In this document: piece by piece, positions 8,504-17,665 of the stretch
Position numbering within the stretch: the first letter of the stretch is position 1
Layout: the number at the start of each line of letters is the position of its first letter
NCBI GenBank assembly: GCA_031255855.1
Contig: JAIRRS010000017.1
Span: 1-64,000 of the forward strand
Source: Tannerellaceae bacterium
GTDB taxonomy: Bacteria; Bacteroidota; Bacteroidia; Bacteroidales; Tannerellaceae
Length of the DNA: 64,000 nt
Direction of reading: 5' to 3'
Position numbers and translations under genes: made by a program
The notes under the pieces: generated by a model
Databases searched by the model: none
What the model was told of the DNA's origin: nothing
What the model saw: only the letters and a program-made list of their open reading frames with translations

Positions 8504-9889
8504 ATGGAAAACACTAAAAAACTAAAATTCAGCAAAACTTTTTGGGTCGCAAACGTTGTTGAATTATTCGAACGTGCGGCCTATTACGGCGTATTTATTG
8601 TAATAACCTTATACCTTAGCCGGATACTCGGATTTAATGATATCCAGGCTGCTGCCATAGCCGGAATTTTTTCCGCCTGTTTATATTTGCTCCCTACGTT
8701 TGCAGGTGCACTGGCCGATAAAATCGGTTTTCGCAACTCTATGTTGCTTGCTTTTTCATTACTCACACTCGGCTATGCCGGACTAGGGATTTTCCCTACT
8801 TTGCTTGAATCTGCCGGATTGGTAGAGTATAGCATGACAACTAAATTTACTGGGCTACTGGAAAGCAATTCCCGCTATGGAATCCTCCCGATCATGGCTC
8901 TGATTGTAATTGGAGGTTCATTTATCAAAAGTGTCATATCAGGAACAGTCGCTAAGGAAACTTCATCTGAAAACCGGGCAAAAGGATTCTCCATTTTTTA
9001 TTCGATGGTGAATATTGGTTCTTTTTCCGGAAAAACAATAGTAAAACCCTTGCGTGAAGCATTAGGAAATGAAGGGCTTATCTCCCTCAATTACTTTTCG
9101 GCGTCGATGACGTTCCTGGCGTTAATTGCAATTTTCTTCTTTTACAAAAGTGTTCAACATTCGGGCGAAGGAAAAACCTTCCGCCAGATATGGCTTGCAT
9201 TGATGAAAGTTTGCTCCAACGGACGGTTGATCACCCTGATTCTTATCATTACCGGTTTCTGGATGGTACAGCACCAGTTGTATGCCACAATGCCGAAATA
9301 TGTACTTCGCTTAGCTGGCGAGGGAGCTTCGCCCTCCTGGTATGCCAATGTAAACCCATTAGTTGTGGTATTAACCGTTAACTTGGTTACACAAATCATG
9401 AGTAAACGGACGGCGCTTACTTCAATGACAGCCGGGATGTTTATCATGCCTATATCCGCATTATGTATGGCTTATGGAAACGTACTCGACGGAAACCAGA
9501 CTATCCTGAGCATGCATCCGGTGGCTTTTATGATGGTAGTCGGAATCATATTCCAAGGGTTGGCCGAGACGTTCATCTCTCCTCGTTTTTTGGAATATTT
9601 CTCACTACAGGCTCCTAAAGGGGAAGAAGGACTCTATTTGGGATTCAGCCACTTACATTCATTCTTATCTTCTATCTTTGGTTTTGGTTTGTCCGGTTAT
9701 CTGCTTAATAAATATTGCCCGGATCCGACGTTGTTCGCTTCACACGACGAATGGTTGGTTGCAAGCGCCAATGCTCATTATATATGGTATTATTTCGGGG
9801 CAATTGCTTTGATATCCGCATTTGCGCTTATTATATACGGTCACCTAACGAAACGGATGGATGCAAATAAAAATTCATCCCATGTATAG
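8504..9889 (+). CDS. MFS transporter, POT/PTR2-like
   Basis: A 461-residue polytopic protein with about 12 predicted TM helices. The first helix has the POT-like signature ELFERAAYYG (E-x-F-E-R-x-x-Y-Y-G), which in peptide/H+ symporters includes the proton-coupling ExxER residues; the MFS loop 'GALADKIGFRNSM' follows TM2. The rest of the protein is divergent from classical dipeptide transporters, so the substrate could be something other than peptides. The start at 8504 (MENTKK) puts the POT motif at the usual distance from the N-terminus; an ATG at 8486 adds six residues and is equally well placed relative to the promoter box. Single gene, followed by a hairpin at 9946. Confidence 0.75.
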   Translation: MENTKKLKFSKTFWVANVVELFERAAYYGVFIVITLYLSRILGFNDIQAAAIAGIFSACLYLLPTFAGALADKIGFRNSMLLAFSLLTLGYAGLGIFPTLLESAGLVEYSMTTKFTGLLESNSRYGILPIMALIVIGGSFIKSVISGTVAKETSSENRAKGFSIFYSMVNIGSFSGKTIVKPLREALGNEGLISLNYFSASMTFLALIAIFFFYKSVQHSGEGKTFRQIWLALMKVCSNGRLITLILIITGFWMVQHQLYATMPKYVLRLAGEGASPSWYANVNPLVVVLTVNLVTQIMSKRTALTSMTAGMFIMPISALCMAYGNVLDGNQTILSMHPVAFMMVVGIIFQGLAETFISPRFLEYFSLQAPKGEEGLYLGFSHLHSFLSSIFGFGLSGYLLNKYCPDPTLFASHDEWLVASANAHYIWYYFGAIALISAFALIIYGHLTKRMDANKNSSHV

Positions 9890-9945
9890 TATAATCTCGT
9901 TTGTACAAATAGTTATCAAAAAACAACCTTTTTCTAAAAAACGAA

Positions 9946-9968
9946 GGGGGTGTCGTCCCGACATCCCC
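9946..9968 (+). terminator. GC-rich hairpin after the transporter gene
   Basis: GGGGGTGTCG pairs with CGACATCCCC (one G-T pair) around a tiny loop, 55 bases past the stop. There is no T-run, so termination strength is uncertain; it could be a leader structure for the short ORF at 10004. Confidence 0.45.
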
Positions 9969-10003
9969 TAACCAACTTTATTAACCCTAAATCTAATACT
10001 ATA

Positions 10004-10054
10004 TATGAAAAAACCACGATTCAAATATACGGGTTTTCCAAACATCGCCAATAG
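10004..10054 (+). pseudogene. 16-codon remnant or leader ORF
   Basis: ATG followed by 'KKPRFKYTGFPNIANS' and a stop. The upstream stretch (from 9969: AACCAACTTTATTAACCC then an AT-rich run into the ATG) looks like the leader normally found before outer-membrane-protein genes in this phylum, yet no gene follows on this strand. It could be the stub of a deleted gene or a real short peptide; no function can be assigned. Confidence 0.25.
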
Positions 10055-10112
10055 CTGAAGCGCTAAATAATGTTGTATAGCGTATAAGAAAAGCTAACGA
10101 CTTTCCAAACTG

Positions 10113-11669
10113 CTACCTATTTGTTGTTTTAGAAGTTGCAAAACATACAATAATGATTGTCAACACAGACAAAGGAAGCGCAAATAGTATAGGGTCTATA
10201 GCAAACCAAGGATAGACATCTATCAGTACATCTTTCCCAAAAATAGCTTTACAAAGCCCTATGGGAGCAGCTTCCGCTTTATGAAGGAATGTCATCGCGA
10301 ACAAACTGGCCAACGCCCCTACAAACAAACTGGCCAACGCCCCTTGACGAGTTACACCTTTCCAGTAAAGCGTACAAAAATAGGCCGGAAGGAATGTAGC
10401 AGCACAAACACCCATAAATAAAGCCGTTCCCCTGGCAATGATACTATCACTCAACGTATAGCAGATAACGTAACTGACCAATATGGAACAGAGCACACCC
10501 AAACGCACACCGATTGTTGAGTTCGGATCCCTCTTGCGACCTAATTTGGGGAATACATCCGAACCGAAAGCTCCTCCCATTGTATGGAATTGGGCACTTA
10601 ATGTTGACATGCTCGCTGATAAGATACACAACATGAAAATAGCTCCAAACCAGCCCGGCATAGCTTTGTCTATAAATATGGGGATGATTTTGTCTATATC
10701 TGCCGTTATTTCGGAAGCTACGACACCTTCTGTCTTCAGGAAGAACAAATTAGATAATGGACCTATATGATAAATGGAACCTACCGTGACGAAAATAAAC
10801 AAACATCCGATAAGCACCCCCCTGTTGAGTTGCTTGCTACTGTCAACCGTCATAAAACGAACAACCAATTGTGGCTGAGCCAAACAACCGATACCTACCC
10901 CCATGATAAGCGAAGTAACAAGCGTATACCATTGGGCCGAACCCGTTACCGGCATAGCCGTCCATCCCTGATGTCCTAAGGCTTTCAAACGTTCGGGAAC
11001 TAGATGTGCAATATTTGTCAGTTCCTCATTGGCCTCTGTAAATCCTAATCCCATGGAATAGTAGAACCAGAATAACATGAACAGCATACACAAAAACATG
11101 ATAATTGCCTGCATAGCATCGGTATACATTACCCCTTTCAGTCCTCCGGTAATAACGTACGCAGCGACAATCAAGGTGAAAATTAACAAGGCCAGGTCTA
11201 CGTCAATCTTGAATATTTGAGCGATAAATACGGCACCTCCTTTCATTACTACGGCTGCATACAGTGGCATACCGATAAAAATAATAGCCGCTATGAATAT
11301 TTGTATCGCACGCGATTTATAATGTAATCCTAATAATTGGGCAAAAGTACGAGCCCCATGCTGTACTCCTAACTTACGGGTTCTACGCCCGAAAAAGATA
11401 AAAGCCACAATTACTCCCATCAGCATGTTCAGCATGCAAAGCCACTGCAGTCCCATTCCGAAAGTGGCCGACACGCCACCAAATCCTACAATAGCAGAGG
11501 CCGAAATAAAGGTAGCCCCGTATGAAAGAGCCATAATAACAGAATTCGTCTTACTGCCTCCCAGCAAATAATCACTCGCGCTTTTGGTTTGTTTGTATCC
11601 AATATAGCCCAGCCATGCGATAGCAAACATATACAGGATTACGATAACCCCTAATGTAAGTGTACTCAT
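10113..11669 (-). CDS. Sodium:solute symporter (SSS family)
   Basis: A 518-residue inner-membrane protein with about 13 TM helices. It has the SSS fold features: 'YLLGGSKTN' after TM1, the glycine-rich 'SYGATFISASAIVGFGG' of the broken second helix that forms the Na+ site, and 'YVITGGLKGVMYTDAMQAIIMF', the conserved region of this family (GG...A..TD..Q). The best-known relatives transport proline, pantothenate, acetate or monocarboxylates; the substrate here is not clear. The start overlaps the stop of the small upstream gene by ATGA, so the two are translationally coupled. Its neighbours (ACT protein, phenylacetate-CoA ligase) suggest an aromatic or organic-acid substrate (weak inference). 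Confidence 0.88.
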   Translation of the reverse strand: MSTLTLGVIVILYMFAIAWLGYIGYKQTKSASDYLLGGSKTNSVIMALSYGATFISASAIVGFGGVSATFGMGLQWLCMLNMLMGVIVAFIFFGRRTRKLGVQHGARTFAQLLGLHYKSRAIQIFIAAIIFIGMPLYAAVVMKGGAVFIAQIFKIDVDLALLIFTLIVAAYVITGGLKGVMYTDAMQAIIMFLCMLFMLFWFYYSMGLGFTEANEELTNIAHLVPERLKALGHQGWTAMPVTGSAQWYTLVTSLIMGVGIGCLAQPQLVVRFMTVDSSKQLNRGVLIGCLFIFVTVGSIYHIGPLSNLFFLKTEGVVASEITADIDKIIPIFIDKAMPGWFGAIFMLCILSASMSTLSAQFHTMGGAFGSDVFPKLGRKRDPNSTIGVRLGVLCSILVSYVICYTLSDSIIARGTALFMGVCAATFLPAYFCTLYWKGVTRQGALASLFVGALASLFAMTFLHKAEAAPIGLCKAIFGKDVLIDVYPWFAIDPILFALPLSVLTIIIVCFATSKTTNR

Positions 11670-11806
11670 TTTTCGGTATTTTTAGTGTCATCATGATTCT
11701 TGTCTTCTTTATTCCAACGGGTTATCCCAAACCAGAAGGCAAAAGCCACACAAACAAAAGACAATAAATAACTAATCCAAATTCCGGGATTTTCTATTCC
11801 AAACAT
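11666..11806 (-). CDS. Symporter small accessory protein
   Basis: A 46-residue ORF. It begins MFGIENPGIWISYLLSF, has a single TM helix (about residues 9-27) and a short charged cytosolic tail (NKEDKNHDD). Its stop overlaps the symporter ATG (ATGA at 11666-11669). Peptides of this type, with an N-terminal G-I-x-N-P motif and one TM helix, are found directly upstream of SSS symporters in many bacteria and archaea and are thought to be subunits or stabilisers of the transporter. The arrangement matches exactly, so the call is good although it rests on context and motif. Confidence 0.85.
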   Translation of the reverse strand: MFGIENPGIWISYLLSFVCVAFAFWFGITRWNKEDKNHDDTKNTEK

Positions 11807-11894
11807 AACTATTTAAGGTTTGTCCCCCTACCCCTTCCAAAAAGAGAATAGTAATAGCCAAATCACTTTTTCTCAAGTGGTTAGGAGGTGTGTT

Positions 11895-12320
11895 TTATAT
11901 CTTTATCAAATCACTTTCGCAGATATATTCCAGGTTTTGACGGCGAATTACTTCACGCGCGGCTTCCCGGTTGTTTGTCCTGAGGATAAGGATAGCTTTT
12001 CCGTTAATGGAAAAACAGTACATGTATTCTATATTAAGCCCCGCATTTGTAAAATGTGTTAATGTCTGGGCAAAATTTCCGGCAGACGAACCGGTCACAA
12101 TAGCCAAAACATCCGTTAGGTGTACACTCACATTATTCTTTTTCAGTATGGTATAAGCTTTCTGTGGTTCACTGACTATTGCACGCATAATACCGAATTC
12201 CGACGTGTCGGCTATGGTAGCAGCAATGATACGGATATTTTCGTCGGCCAACAACTTTAATATTTCATTAATTTTCCCGTATTTATTTTCCAGGAAAATA
12301 GAAATCTGATGTACAGTCAT
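11895..12320 (-). CDS. Tandem ACT-domain protein
   Basis: A 141-residue cytosolic protein made of two ACT domains (about 1-68 and 70-141), beginning VHQISIFLENKYGKINEILKLL, a standard ACT beta-alpha start with the ligand-site glycine. ACT domains bind amino acids or other small ligands and control metabolic enzymes. It lies 35 bases downstream of the phenylacetate-CoA ligase gene on the same strand, a pairing common in Bacteroidetes and Firmicutes, so it probably senses an aromatic amino or keto acid for that pathway (inference). No catalytic domain is attached. Confidence 0.85.
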   Translation of the reverse strand: MTVHQISIFLENKYGKINEILKLLADENIRIIAATIADTSEFGIMRAIVSEPQKAYTILKKNNVSVHLTDVLAIVTGSSAGNFAQTLTHFTNAGLNIEYMYCFSINGKAILILRTNNREAAREVIRRQNLEYICESDLIKI

Positions 12321-12333
12321 TTTTATAACAATT

Positions 12334-12353
12334 AATGATTAACGGCTAACCGT
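12334..12353. repeat. Short palindromic repeat, ATGATTAACGG family
   Basis: Contains ATGATTAACGG and an AACGG/CCGTT inverted pair in the gap between the ligase and ACT genes. The same core sequence forms the arms of the hairpin at 16230-16285, so it is a small intergenic repeat family. Confidence 0.5.
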
Positions 12354-12355
12354 TT

Positions 12356-13660
12356 TTATATTAGTTTTCTCAAATCTTTCACGCGCACGGCTTTTCCTTC
12401 TTGCACTGGTAGGGAACCTCTGGCAAGGAGTTTTAGACGGGGAGTGAGTAATAACTCATCTCTTAGTTGCCTGGTAATTTCTTTTGTCAGTTGTTGCAAC
12501 ACTCCGTAATCATCTGTAAATAAATCACTCAGTTCCACTTCTATAAGCATTTCGTCGCTATTCCCCACGGTTTCCAATGTAATCAGGTAGTTCCCGCCCA
12601 ATTCTTTAAACTGCATAAGGATAGTTTCTATTTGTATTGGGAATAGGTTGACCCCTTTCAGGATAATCATATCATCGCTTCGTCCCTGGAAACGAGCGAT
12701 ACGTTTATGGGTACGCCCACAGGCACATTCGCCGGGAATTATACGCGTCAGGTCACGCGTACGGTATCGGAGCAAGGGCATGGCTTCCCTATTAATGGTA
12801 GTCAGCACCAATTCGCCGACTTCACCATCAGGCACGGGAAGCAATGTATCAGGATTTATGACCTCTACTATAACGTAATCTTCCCAAATGTGTAAACCAT
12901 TTTGTTCGGTACATTCGAAGGCTACTCCGGGACCGTTCATCTCCGACATCCCGAAACAGTTATAGGCTTTGACACCCAATAGTTGTTCGATACGTTTACG
13001 TTGTTCTTCGGAATGAGGTTCGGCGCCTATGCATATCGTATGCAGTTTTGTATCCTTCTGAGGGTCTAATCCTATTTCGTACATCACTTCGGCCAAACGG
13101 GTCGCGTAACTGGGTATAATATGGAGGCAGGTGGTTCCAAAGTCGCAGATAAACTTTATCTGTCGTTTTGTATTTCCTGCTGCTGCCGGAACAGTCAACG
13201 CCCCCAGCCTTTCGGCTCCGTATTGGAAGCCCAAGCCTCCTGTAAACATTCCATATCCAGATGTATTCTGGAAGATATCCGTATCCCTCAACCCCACCAT
13301 ATACATGCAGCGGGCTACTTGGTTGGCCCATTCGTCAAGATCTTTTTTCGAATGGAGCACCACCGTAGGATTTCCTGTCGTACCGCTCGACGAATGTAGT
13401 CTCACGCACTCTTTGAGCGGTATGGCTGCCATCCCGTATGGATAGTTATTACGAAGGTCGTCTTTTGTGGTAAAGGGTATTCTATACAAATCGTCTAACG
13501 ACCGGATACTCTCTGCCGTTATATTGTTTTCTGAAAGTAATTGTTTGTAAAAAGGAGAATTAGTCGCTAATTGTATAGTGTTTCTTAATCTTTCAACCTG
13601 CAATTGTTCCAGGTTTTTCCGACTCAAGGTTTCAATGTCTTGTTGCCAATACGTCATCAT
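12356..13660 (-). CDS. paaK: Phenylacetate-CoA ligase (PaaK-like)
   Basis: A 434-residue AMP-forming acyl-CoA ligase that joins phenylacetate (or a related aryl acid) to CoA. Key motifs: P-loop-like 'SSSGTTGNPTVV' (about residue 90), 'YNCFGMSEMNGPGVAFEC' for adenine binding, and the C-terminal hinge 'GRSDDMIILKGVNLFP' before the small lid domain. Length is normal. In anaerobic gut bacteria such ligases run with indolepyruvate/2-ketoacid oxidoreductases to interconvert aryl acetates and aryl-CoA; no such oxidoreductase is in the window. The start at 13660 lies 41 bases from a TACCTTTG promoter box (minus strand). Next gene is the ACT protein, likely its regulator. Confidence 0.92.
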   Translation of the reverse strand: MMTYWQQDIETLSRKNLEQLQVERLRNTIQLATNSPFYKQLLSENNITAESIRSLDDLYRIPFTTKDDLRNNYPYGMAAIPLKECVRLHSSSGTTGNPTVVLHSKKDLDEWANQVARCMYMVGLRDTDIFQNTSGYGMFTGGLGFQYGAERLGALTVPAAAGNTKRQIKFICDFGTTCLHIIPSYATRLAEVMYEIGLDPQKDTKLHTICIGAEPHSEEQRKRIEQLLGVKAYNCFGMSEMNGPGVAFECTEQNGLHIWEDYVIVEVINPDTLLPVPDGEVGELVLTTINREAMPLLRYRTRDLTRIIPGECACGRTHKRIARFQGRSDDMIILKGVNLFPIQIETILMQFKELGGNYLITLETVGNSDEMLIEVELSDLFTDDYGVLQQLTKEITRQLRDELLLTPRLKLLARGSLPVQEGKAVRVKDLRKLI

Positions 13661-13700
13661 TTTCTGAGCTGTTGTGAATAGATTTCTTTAAATTTGAAAG

Positions 13701-13708
13701 CAAAGGTA
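13701..13708 (-). promoter_or_regulatory. -7 box of the paaK-like gene
   Basis: Reads TACCTTTG on the minus strand, matching TAnnTTTG, about 40 bases upstream of the ligase start codon. It probably drives ligase, ACT protein and perhaps the symporter pair. Confidence 0.6.
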
Positions 13709-13761
13709 TCATTTATTTACTATTTTGCTATAATTATATAACAAAATAGTAGCTCAAATTT

Positions 13762-13793
13762 AATGGGAGTCCTACTAAAGTAAAACTCCCATT
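13762..13793 (-). terminator. Hairpin after the GH20 gene
   Basis: AATGGGAGT (13762-13770) pairs with ACTCCCATT (13785-13793). It sits 35 bases past the GH20 stop and before the next promoter, with only a weak T-run on the minus strand. Confidence 0.5.
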
Positions 13794-13827
13794 CTTCGAC
13801 GTATCTTCTTTATTGTTTACAGTAACA

Positions 13828-16188
13828 TTAATGAAACAGCATTTCCGGCGTGATACGTTCAAATTTTCCGGCATCAGACTTGCGGTAAGAAACCGTTCCT
13901 TTGTACCAATTATTCCATATGGAAGGCCATCCTCCAATAATATGGCTAAGGAATACGACTTTAAACTCATGCAAACCTTTTGCCAACGCCACTGATTTGT
14001 CATTTCTTGAGAAGCGTTTTACTTCGCCGCTATTATTGATTAATAACTTTCCGTCAATCCAAACTTCTTCATTATCCGTTGAAAAGTAATAGACTCCATC
14101 TTCCGGAATATCTAAATATCCGGTTGCAACCGCCGCATAATACTTAACACCACGCATTGATTCGTCGCTTGGTTCAACAAGCAACATTTCCGAAAGGTCT
14201 TTCAGGCCGGATGCTACCCAAGTTTCCGCTTTTTCGTATAACTCTTCAACATTCAGGTAATAGCCGTAAGCAACATCCATCTTCAGTCCGGGTTCCTTAT
14301 CCGCCACTTCTTTAGCAGGTGCTAACTCTTGCTTTTCAACTGTAATAGTACGTGTAGGACTCATTTTTCCCGACAGTAATACCGAACGTATTTTCAATAC
14401 GCCTGATTCGGTAAATTCAACCGGAGATCCTTCGTAAACAGTTGATGCCTGCGTTGGTTCCGAACCGTCGGTAGTATATACCATTTTGACAGGGCGGGCA
14501 GACTTAAATTCAAGCAGGGCCTTATCTGTAAAGGCCACGAAGTTACAAGATCCATTCGGTTGTTCCGGTTGTGGTATATAATAATTGATCGTATGTTCGT
14601 CCAACCTTACCAATGCATTATCAAGACGGCGTTCAAAATCTTTATAATCCTTTCTGTCGAGTTGTGTCCAGGCAATTTCGGATAAGGCAAGTATACGCGG
14701 ATAAATCCTGTATTCTCTCAAATCGTTTGTGTACATATATTCAGACCAGGTATTGCATTGCACGCCTAAAATGTGTTTTCCTTTCCCTAAAGATACGACC
14801 TCTTCCGGAACCGGATTGTATCCATACGCGTTTTCAGTTGAGGCAAATCCACCTATCGTAACGGGTTCTATTTTGTAATCTCCCTCATAGCGGTCGAGAT
14901 ACATGCCATCGTGCTGAGGGGTCATAATCACATCATGGCTCATTTTAGCGGCAGCAATTCCGCCTTGTTCGCCACGCCATGACATAACTGTAGCGGTAGG
15001 AGCCAATCCTCCTTCCAATATTTCGTCCCAACCGATTATTTTCTTCCCATACTTGGCTAATACTTTTTCCATCCGTTGTACAAAGTAGCTTTGAAGACGT
15101 TCTTCGGCTGAGTGTTCTTTATCTCCTTCCAAACCTTCTTCTTTAATCCGTTTCTGGCAGAGCGGGCATGCTTTCCAACTGGCTTTCGGACATTCGTCGC
15201 CGCCGATGTGCACATATTCGGAAGGGAATAGCTCTATTACTTCCTTAAATACATTTTCCAGAAATTCGAATGTGGCCTCTTTTCCGGCACAAAGAACGAT
15301 GTCTTCCACTCCCCAGATAATACGTGGAGTACCTTGTTCGCCCGTACAGGATAGTTCCGGATATGCGGCAATGGCTCCCATTTCATGCCCCGGAAGCTCT
15401 ATTTCCGGGATAACCGTTATAAAACGGTCTGAGGCATATTTTACAATTTCTTTTATTTCGTCTTGTGTGTAATAGCCGCCATATTCATGCCCTTCGCCTT
15501 CTACACGTTTAGAACCGACTTCCGTTAGTTTCGGATATTGTTTTATTTCAATACGCCAGCCCTGGTCGTCTGTCAAGTGCCAATGCATGCGGTTTATTTT
15601 GAATAAAGCCAATACATCCAGGTTTTTCTTTATTTCTTCAACAGACATGAAATGACGGCAAGGGTCAAGCATGATCCCGCGATAACCAAAACGGGGTTCG
15701 TCTTTGATAGTTACGGCCGGAGCACTCCAGGCAATGTTTTTCACAAGATCCGGGCTTTCTATTTCGGCAGGCAGTAATTGCATGAAGCTTTGCATGCCAT
15801 AGAACAGACCGGCAGGCGTTTTGGCTTTAATACTCACTAAGTTGGCAGTAACCTCTAATGTATATCCTTCTTCATTGAGATCTAAGGATTTGTCGATAAC
15901 CAATGAAATGCCTTCGGAAACTTCTTTCCCTACAATATTAAAACGGTATCCGGTAGAATGACTCATTTTTGACGCAAAGTAACCGGCAATCGTTTCTCCT
16001 TCCGGCGTGGACGCATAAAAATCAACGTTTTTGTTTAGCTTAAAAAAACCTTCGTTTTGCACAATGGACAAAGGGGCAGGAATTATGTTGATGCCTTGAT
16101 TGTATGGCATCTCCTGGATTGTTTGCCTGCCACATGAAGAAAATAACGCCGCCATGCAAACGGCATACATAACTAATTTCTTTTTCAT
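13828..16188 (-). CDS. Beta-N-acetylhexosaminidase, GH20 lipoprotein
   Basis: A 786-residue surface or periplasmic lipoprotein (lipobox FSSC, Cys19). Domain order: GH20b N-terminal alpha/beta domain (about 35-150), GH20 TIM barrel (about 160-510), a chitobiase C-terminal Ig-like domain (about 540-620, with the 'YTTDGSEPT' motif), and a PA14-like beta domain (about 640-770) that may bind sugar. The substrate-assisted catalytic pair D331-E332 lies in HIGGDEC; 'HWHLTDDQGWRIEIK' is another family hallmark. It removes terminal GlcNAc/GalNAc from glycans such as mucin or host N-glycans. It lies 111 bases downstream of glyA on the same strand, separated by a strong hairpin, so probably not strictly co-regulated with it. 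Confidence 0.95.
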   Translation of the reverse strand: MKKKLVMYAVCMAALFSSCGRQTIQEMPYNQGINIIPAPLSIVQNEGFFKLNKNVDFYASTPEGETIAGYFASKMSHSTGYRFNIVGKEVSEGISLVIDKSLDLNEEGYTLEVTANLVSIKAKTPAGLFYGMQSFMQLLPAEIESPDLVKNIAWSAPAVTIKDEPRFGYRGIMLDPCRHFMSVEEIKKNLDVLALFKINRMHWHLTDDQGWRIEIKQYPKLTEVGSKRVEGEGHEYGGYYTQDEIKEIVKYASDRFITVIPEIELPGHEMGAIAAYPELSCTGEQGTPRIIWGVEDIVLCAGKEATFEFLENVFKEVIELFPSEYVHIGGDECPKASWKACPLCQKRIKEEGLEGDKEHSAEERLQSYFVQRMEKVLAKYGKKIIGWDEILEGGLAPTATVMSWRGEQGGIAAAKMSHDVIMTPQHDGMYLDRYEGDYKIEPVTIGGFASTENAYGYNPVPEEVVSLGKGKHILGVQCNTWSEYMYTNDLREYRIYPRILALSEIAWTQLDRKDYKDFERRLDNALVRLDEHTINYYIPQPEQPNGSCNFVAFTDKALLEFKSARPVKMVYTTDGSEPTQASTVYEGSPVEFTESGVLKIRSVLLSGKMSPTRTITVEKQELAPAKEVADKEPGLKMDVAYGYYLNVEELYEKAETWVASGLKDLSEMLLVEPSDESMRGVKYYAAVATGYLDIPEDGVYYFSTDNEEVWIDGKLLINNSGEVKRFSRNDKSVALAKGLHEFKVVFLSHIIGGWPSIWNNWYKGTVSYRKSDAGKFERITPEMLFH

Positions 16189-16229
16189 TTTGTTTGGATT
16201 TAACTAACTTATAATAAAGAGGTATAATG

Positions 16230-16285
16230 AATGATTAACGGTTAAGAGCAGAATAAAGGGATTAAACTGTTAACCGTTAATCATT
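16230..16285. repeat. Perfect 16-bp inverted repeat between glyA and GH20
   Basis: AATGATTAACGGTTAA (16230-16245) is repeated exactly as its reverse complement at 16270-16285, with a 24-base loop. It lies just after the glyA stop and could act as terminator or mRNA stabiliser, but its core also occurs at 12334, pointing to a small dispersed palindrome. Confidence 0.75.
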
Positions 16286-16299
16286 AATCATTTAATTAA

Positions 16300-17580
16300 T
16301 TACCATGCAAATAACGGATATTCTTTCATGATGCTGTTTACTTTTTCACGGACGGCAGAGATGGTTTTCTCGTTCTCCGGCGAAGAAAGAACCGTGTCTA
16401 TTAATTCAACGATTTCGCCCATGAACGCTTCTTTAGCGCCTCGTGTTGAAATGGCCGGTGTCCCGATACGGATACCTGATGTTTGAAAAGCAGAACGGCT
16501 GTCGAAAGGAACCATGTTTTTGTTTACCGTAATGTCTGCCTGAACCAATGCTTTCTCGGCCACTTTTCCTGTGAGTTCAGGAAATTTCGGACGCAGGTCT
16601 ATCAGCATGCTATGATTGTCGGTACCATCTGAGATGATTTTGTAGCCTTCATCCATAAATGCTTGTGCCATGGCCGCGGCATTTTTCTTTACCTGTGTTT
16701 GGTAGGTTCGATATTCGGGTTCAAGAGCTTCACCGAAAGCAACGGCTTTAGAAGCAATAACATGCTCAAGCGGTCCTCCCTGTATTCCGGGGAATACAGC
16801 GGAATCCAATAATTGAGACATCATTTTTATTTCTCCTTTAGGGGTTTTCTTTCCCCAGGGGTTTTCAAAATCTTTTCCCAGTAGGATGATACCTCCCCGA
16901 GGGCCACGGAGTGTTTTATGTGTAGTGGAGGTGACAATATGGGCATATTCCAGCGGGTTGTTTAACAATCCGGCAGCAATCAGCCCGGCAGGGTGCGCCA
17001 TATCAATCATCAACAAAGCGCCAACTTTATCGGCTATTTCACGCATCCGCTTATAATCCCATTCGCGGGAATAGGCGGAACCGCCACCTACAATTACTTT
17101 TGGACGTTCACGAAGGGCTACTTCTTCCATTTGGTCGTAATCAACGCGGCCGGTTTCTTCCTTTACATTATATTCTGTCGCATGGTATAAAATACCCGAA
17201 CTGTTTACCGGCGACCCGTGTGACAGGTGTCCTCCATGCGACAGGTTTAATCCGAGGAAGGTGTCGCCCGGATTCATCACGGCCAGGAATACCGCAGCAT
17301 TTGCCTGTGCTCCGGAGTGGGGTTGTACATTGGCCCATTCGGCGTTGAATAATTTCTTGAGGCGTTCAATGGCAATAGTCTCACTTTGGTCGACCACTTC
17401 GCATCCTCCGTAATAACGTTTTCCCGGATATCCTTCTGCGTATTTGTTGGTAAGGACACTCCCCATGGCTTCCATTACCTGGCCGCTCACAAAGTTTTCT
17501 GAAGCAATCAACTCAATTCCTTTTAATTGGCGTTGCTTTTCTTTCTCAATGATGTCGAAAATGATGTTATCTTTTTTCAT
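16300..17580 (-). CDS. glyA: Serine hydroxymethyltransferase
   Basis: A 426-residue PLP enzyme that interconverts serine and glycine while charging tetrahydrofolate with a one-carbon unit. Motifs: '[11 protein letters not shown]' at the N-terminus, '[18 protein letters not shown]', and [13 protein letters not shown] with the PLP lysine K222. Length and motif spacing match bacterial GlyA. The minus-strand promoter box TAAATTTG is 33 bases upstream. In central metabolism it works with the glycine cleavage P-protein encoded at 55683 in this window. Confident. Confidence 0.97.
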   Translation of the reverse strand: MKKDNIIFDIIEKEKQRQLKGIELIASENFVSGQVMEAMGSVLTNKYAEGYPGKRYYGGCEVVDQSETIAIERLKKLFNAEWANVQPHSGAQANAAVFLAVMNPGDTFLGLNLSHGGHLSHGSPVNSSGILYHATEYNVKEETGRVDYDQMEEVALRERPKVIVGGGSAYSREWDYKRMREIADKVGALLMIDMAHPAGLIAAGLLNNPLEYAHIVTSTTHKTLRGPRGGIILLGKDFENPWGKKTPKGEIKMMSQLLDSAVFPGIQGGPLEHVIASKAVAFGEALEPEYRTYQTQVKKNAAAMAQAFMDEGYKIISDGTDNHSMLIDLRPKFPELTGKVAEKALVQADITVNKNMVPFDSRSAFQTSGIRIGTPAISTRGAKEAFMGEIVELIDTVLSSPENEKTISAVREKVNSIMKEYPLFAW

Positions 17581-17612
17581 TACAAGTATAAAATTTGGTT
17601 ATTGTAATACGG

Positions 17613-17620
17613 CAAATTTA
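17613..17620 (-). promoter_or_regulatory. -7 box of the glyA promoter
   Basis: Minus strand reads TAAATTTG (TAnnTTTG consensus), 33 bases upstream of the glyA ATG, after the stop of the preceding co-directional gene. Confidence 0.6.
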
Positions 17621-17665
17621 CAACATTTTTCATATTAGTAGAGCGAATATTCCTTCATTCTTTTG

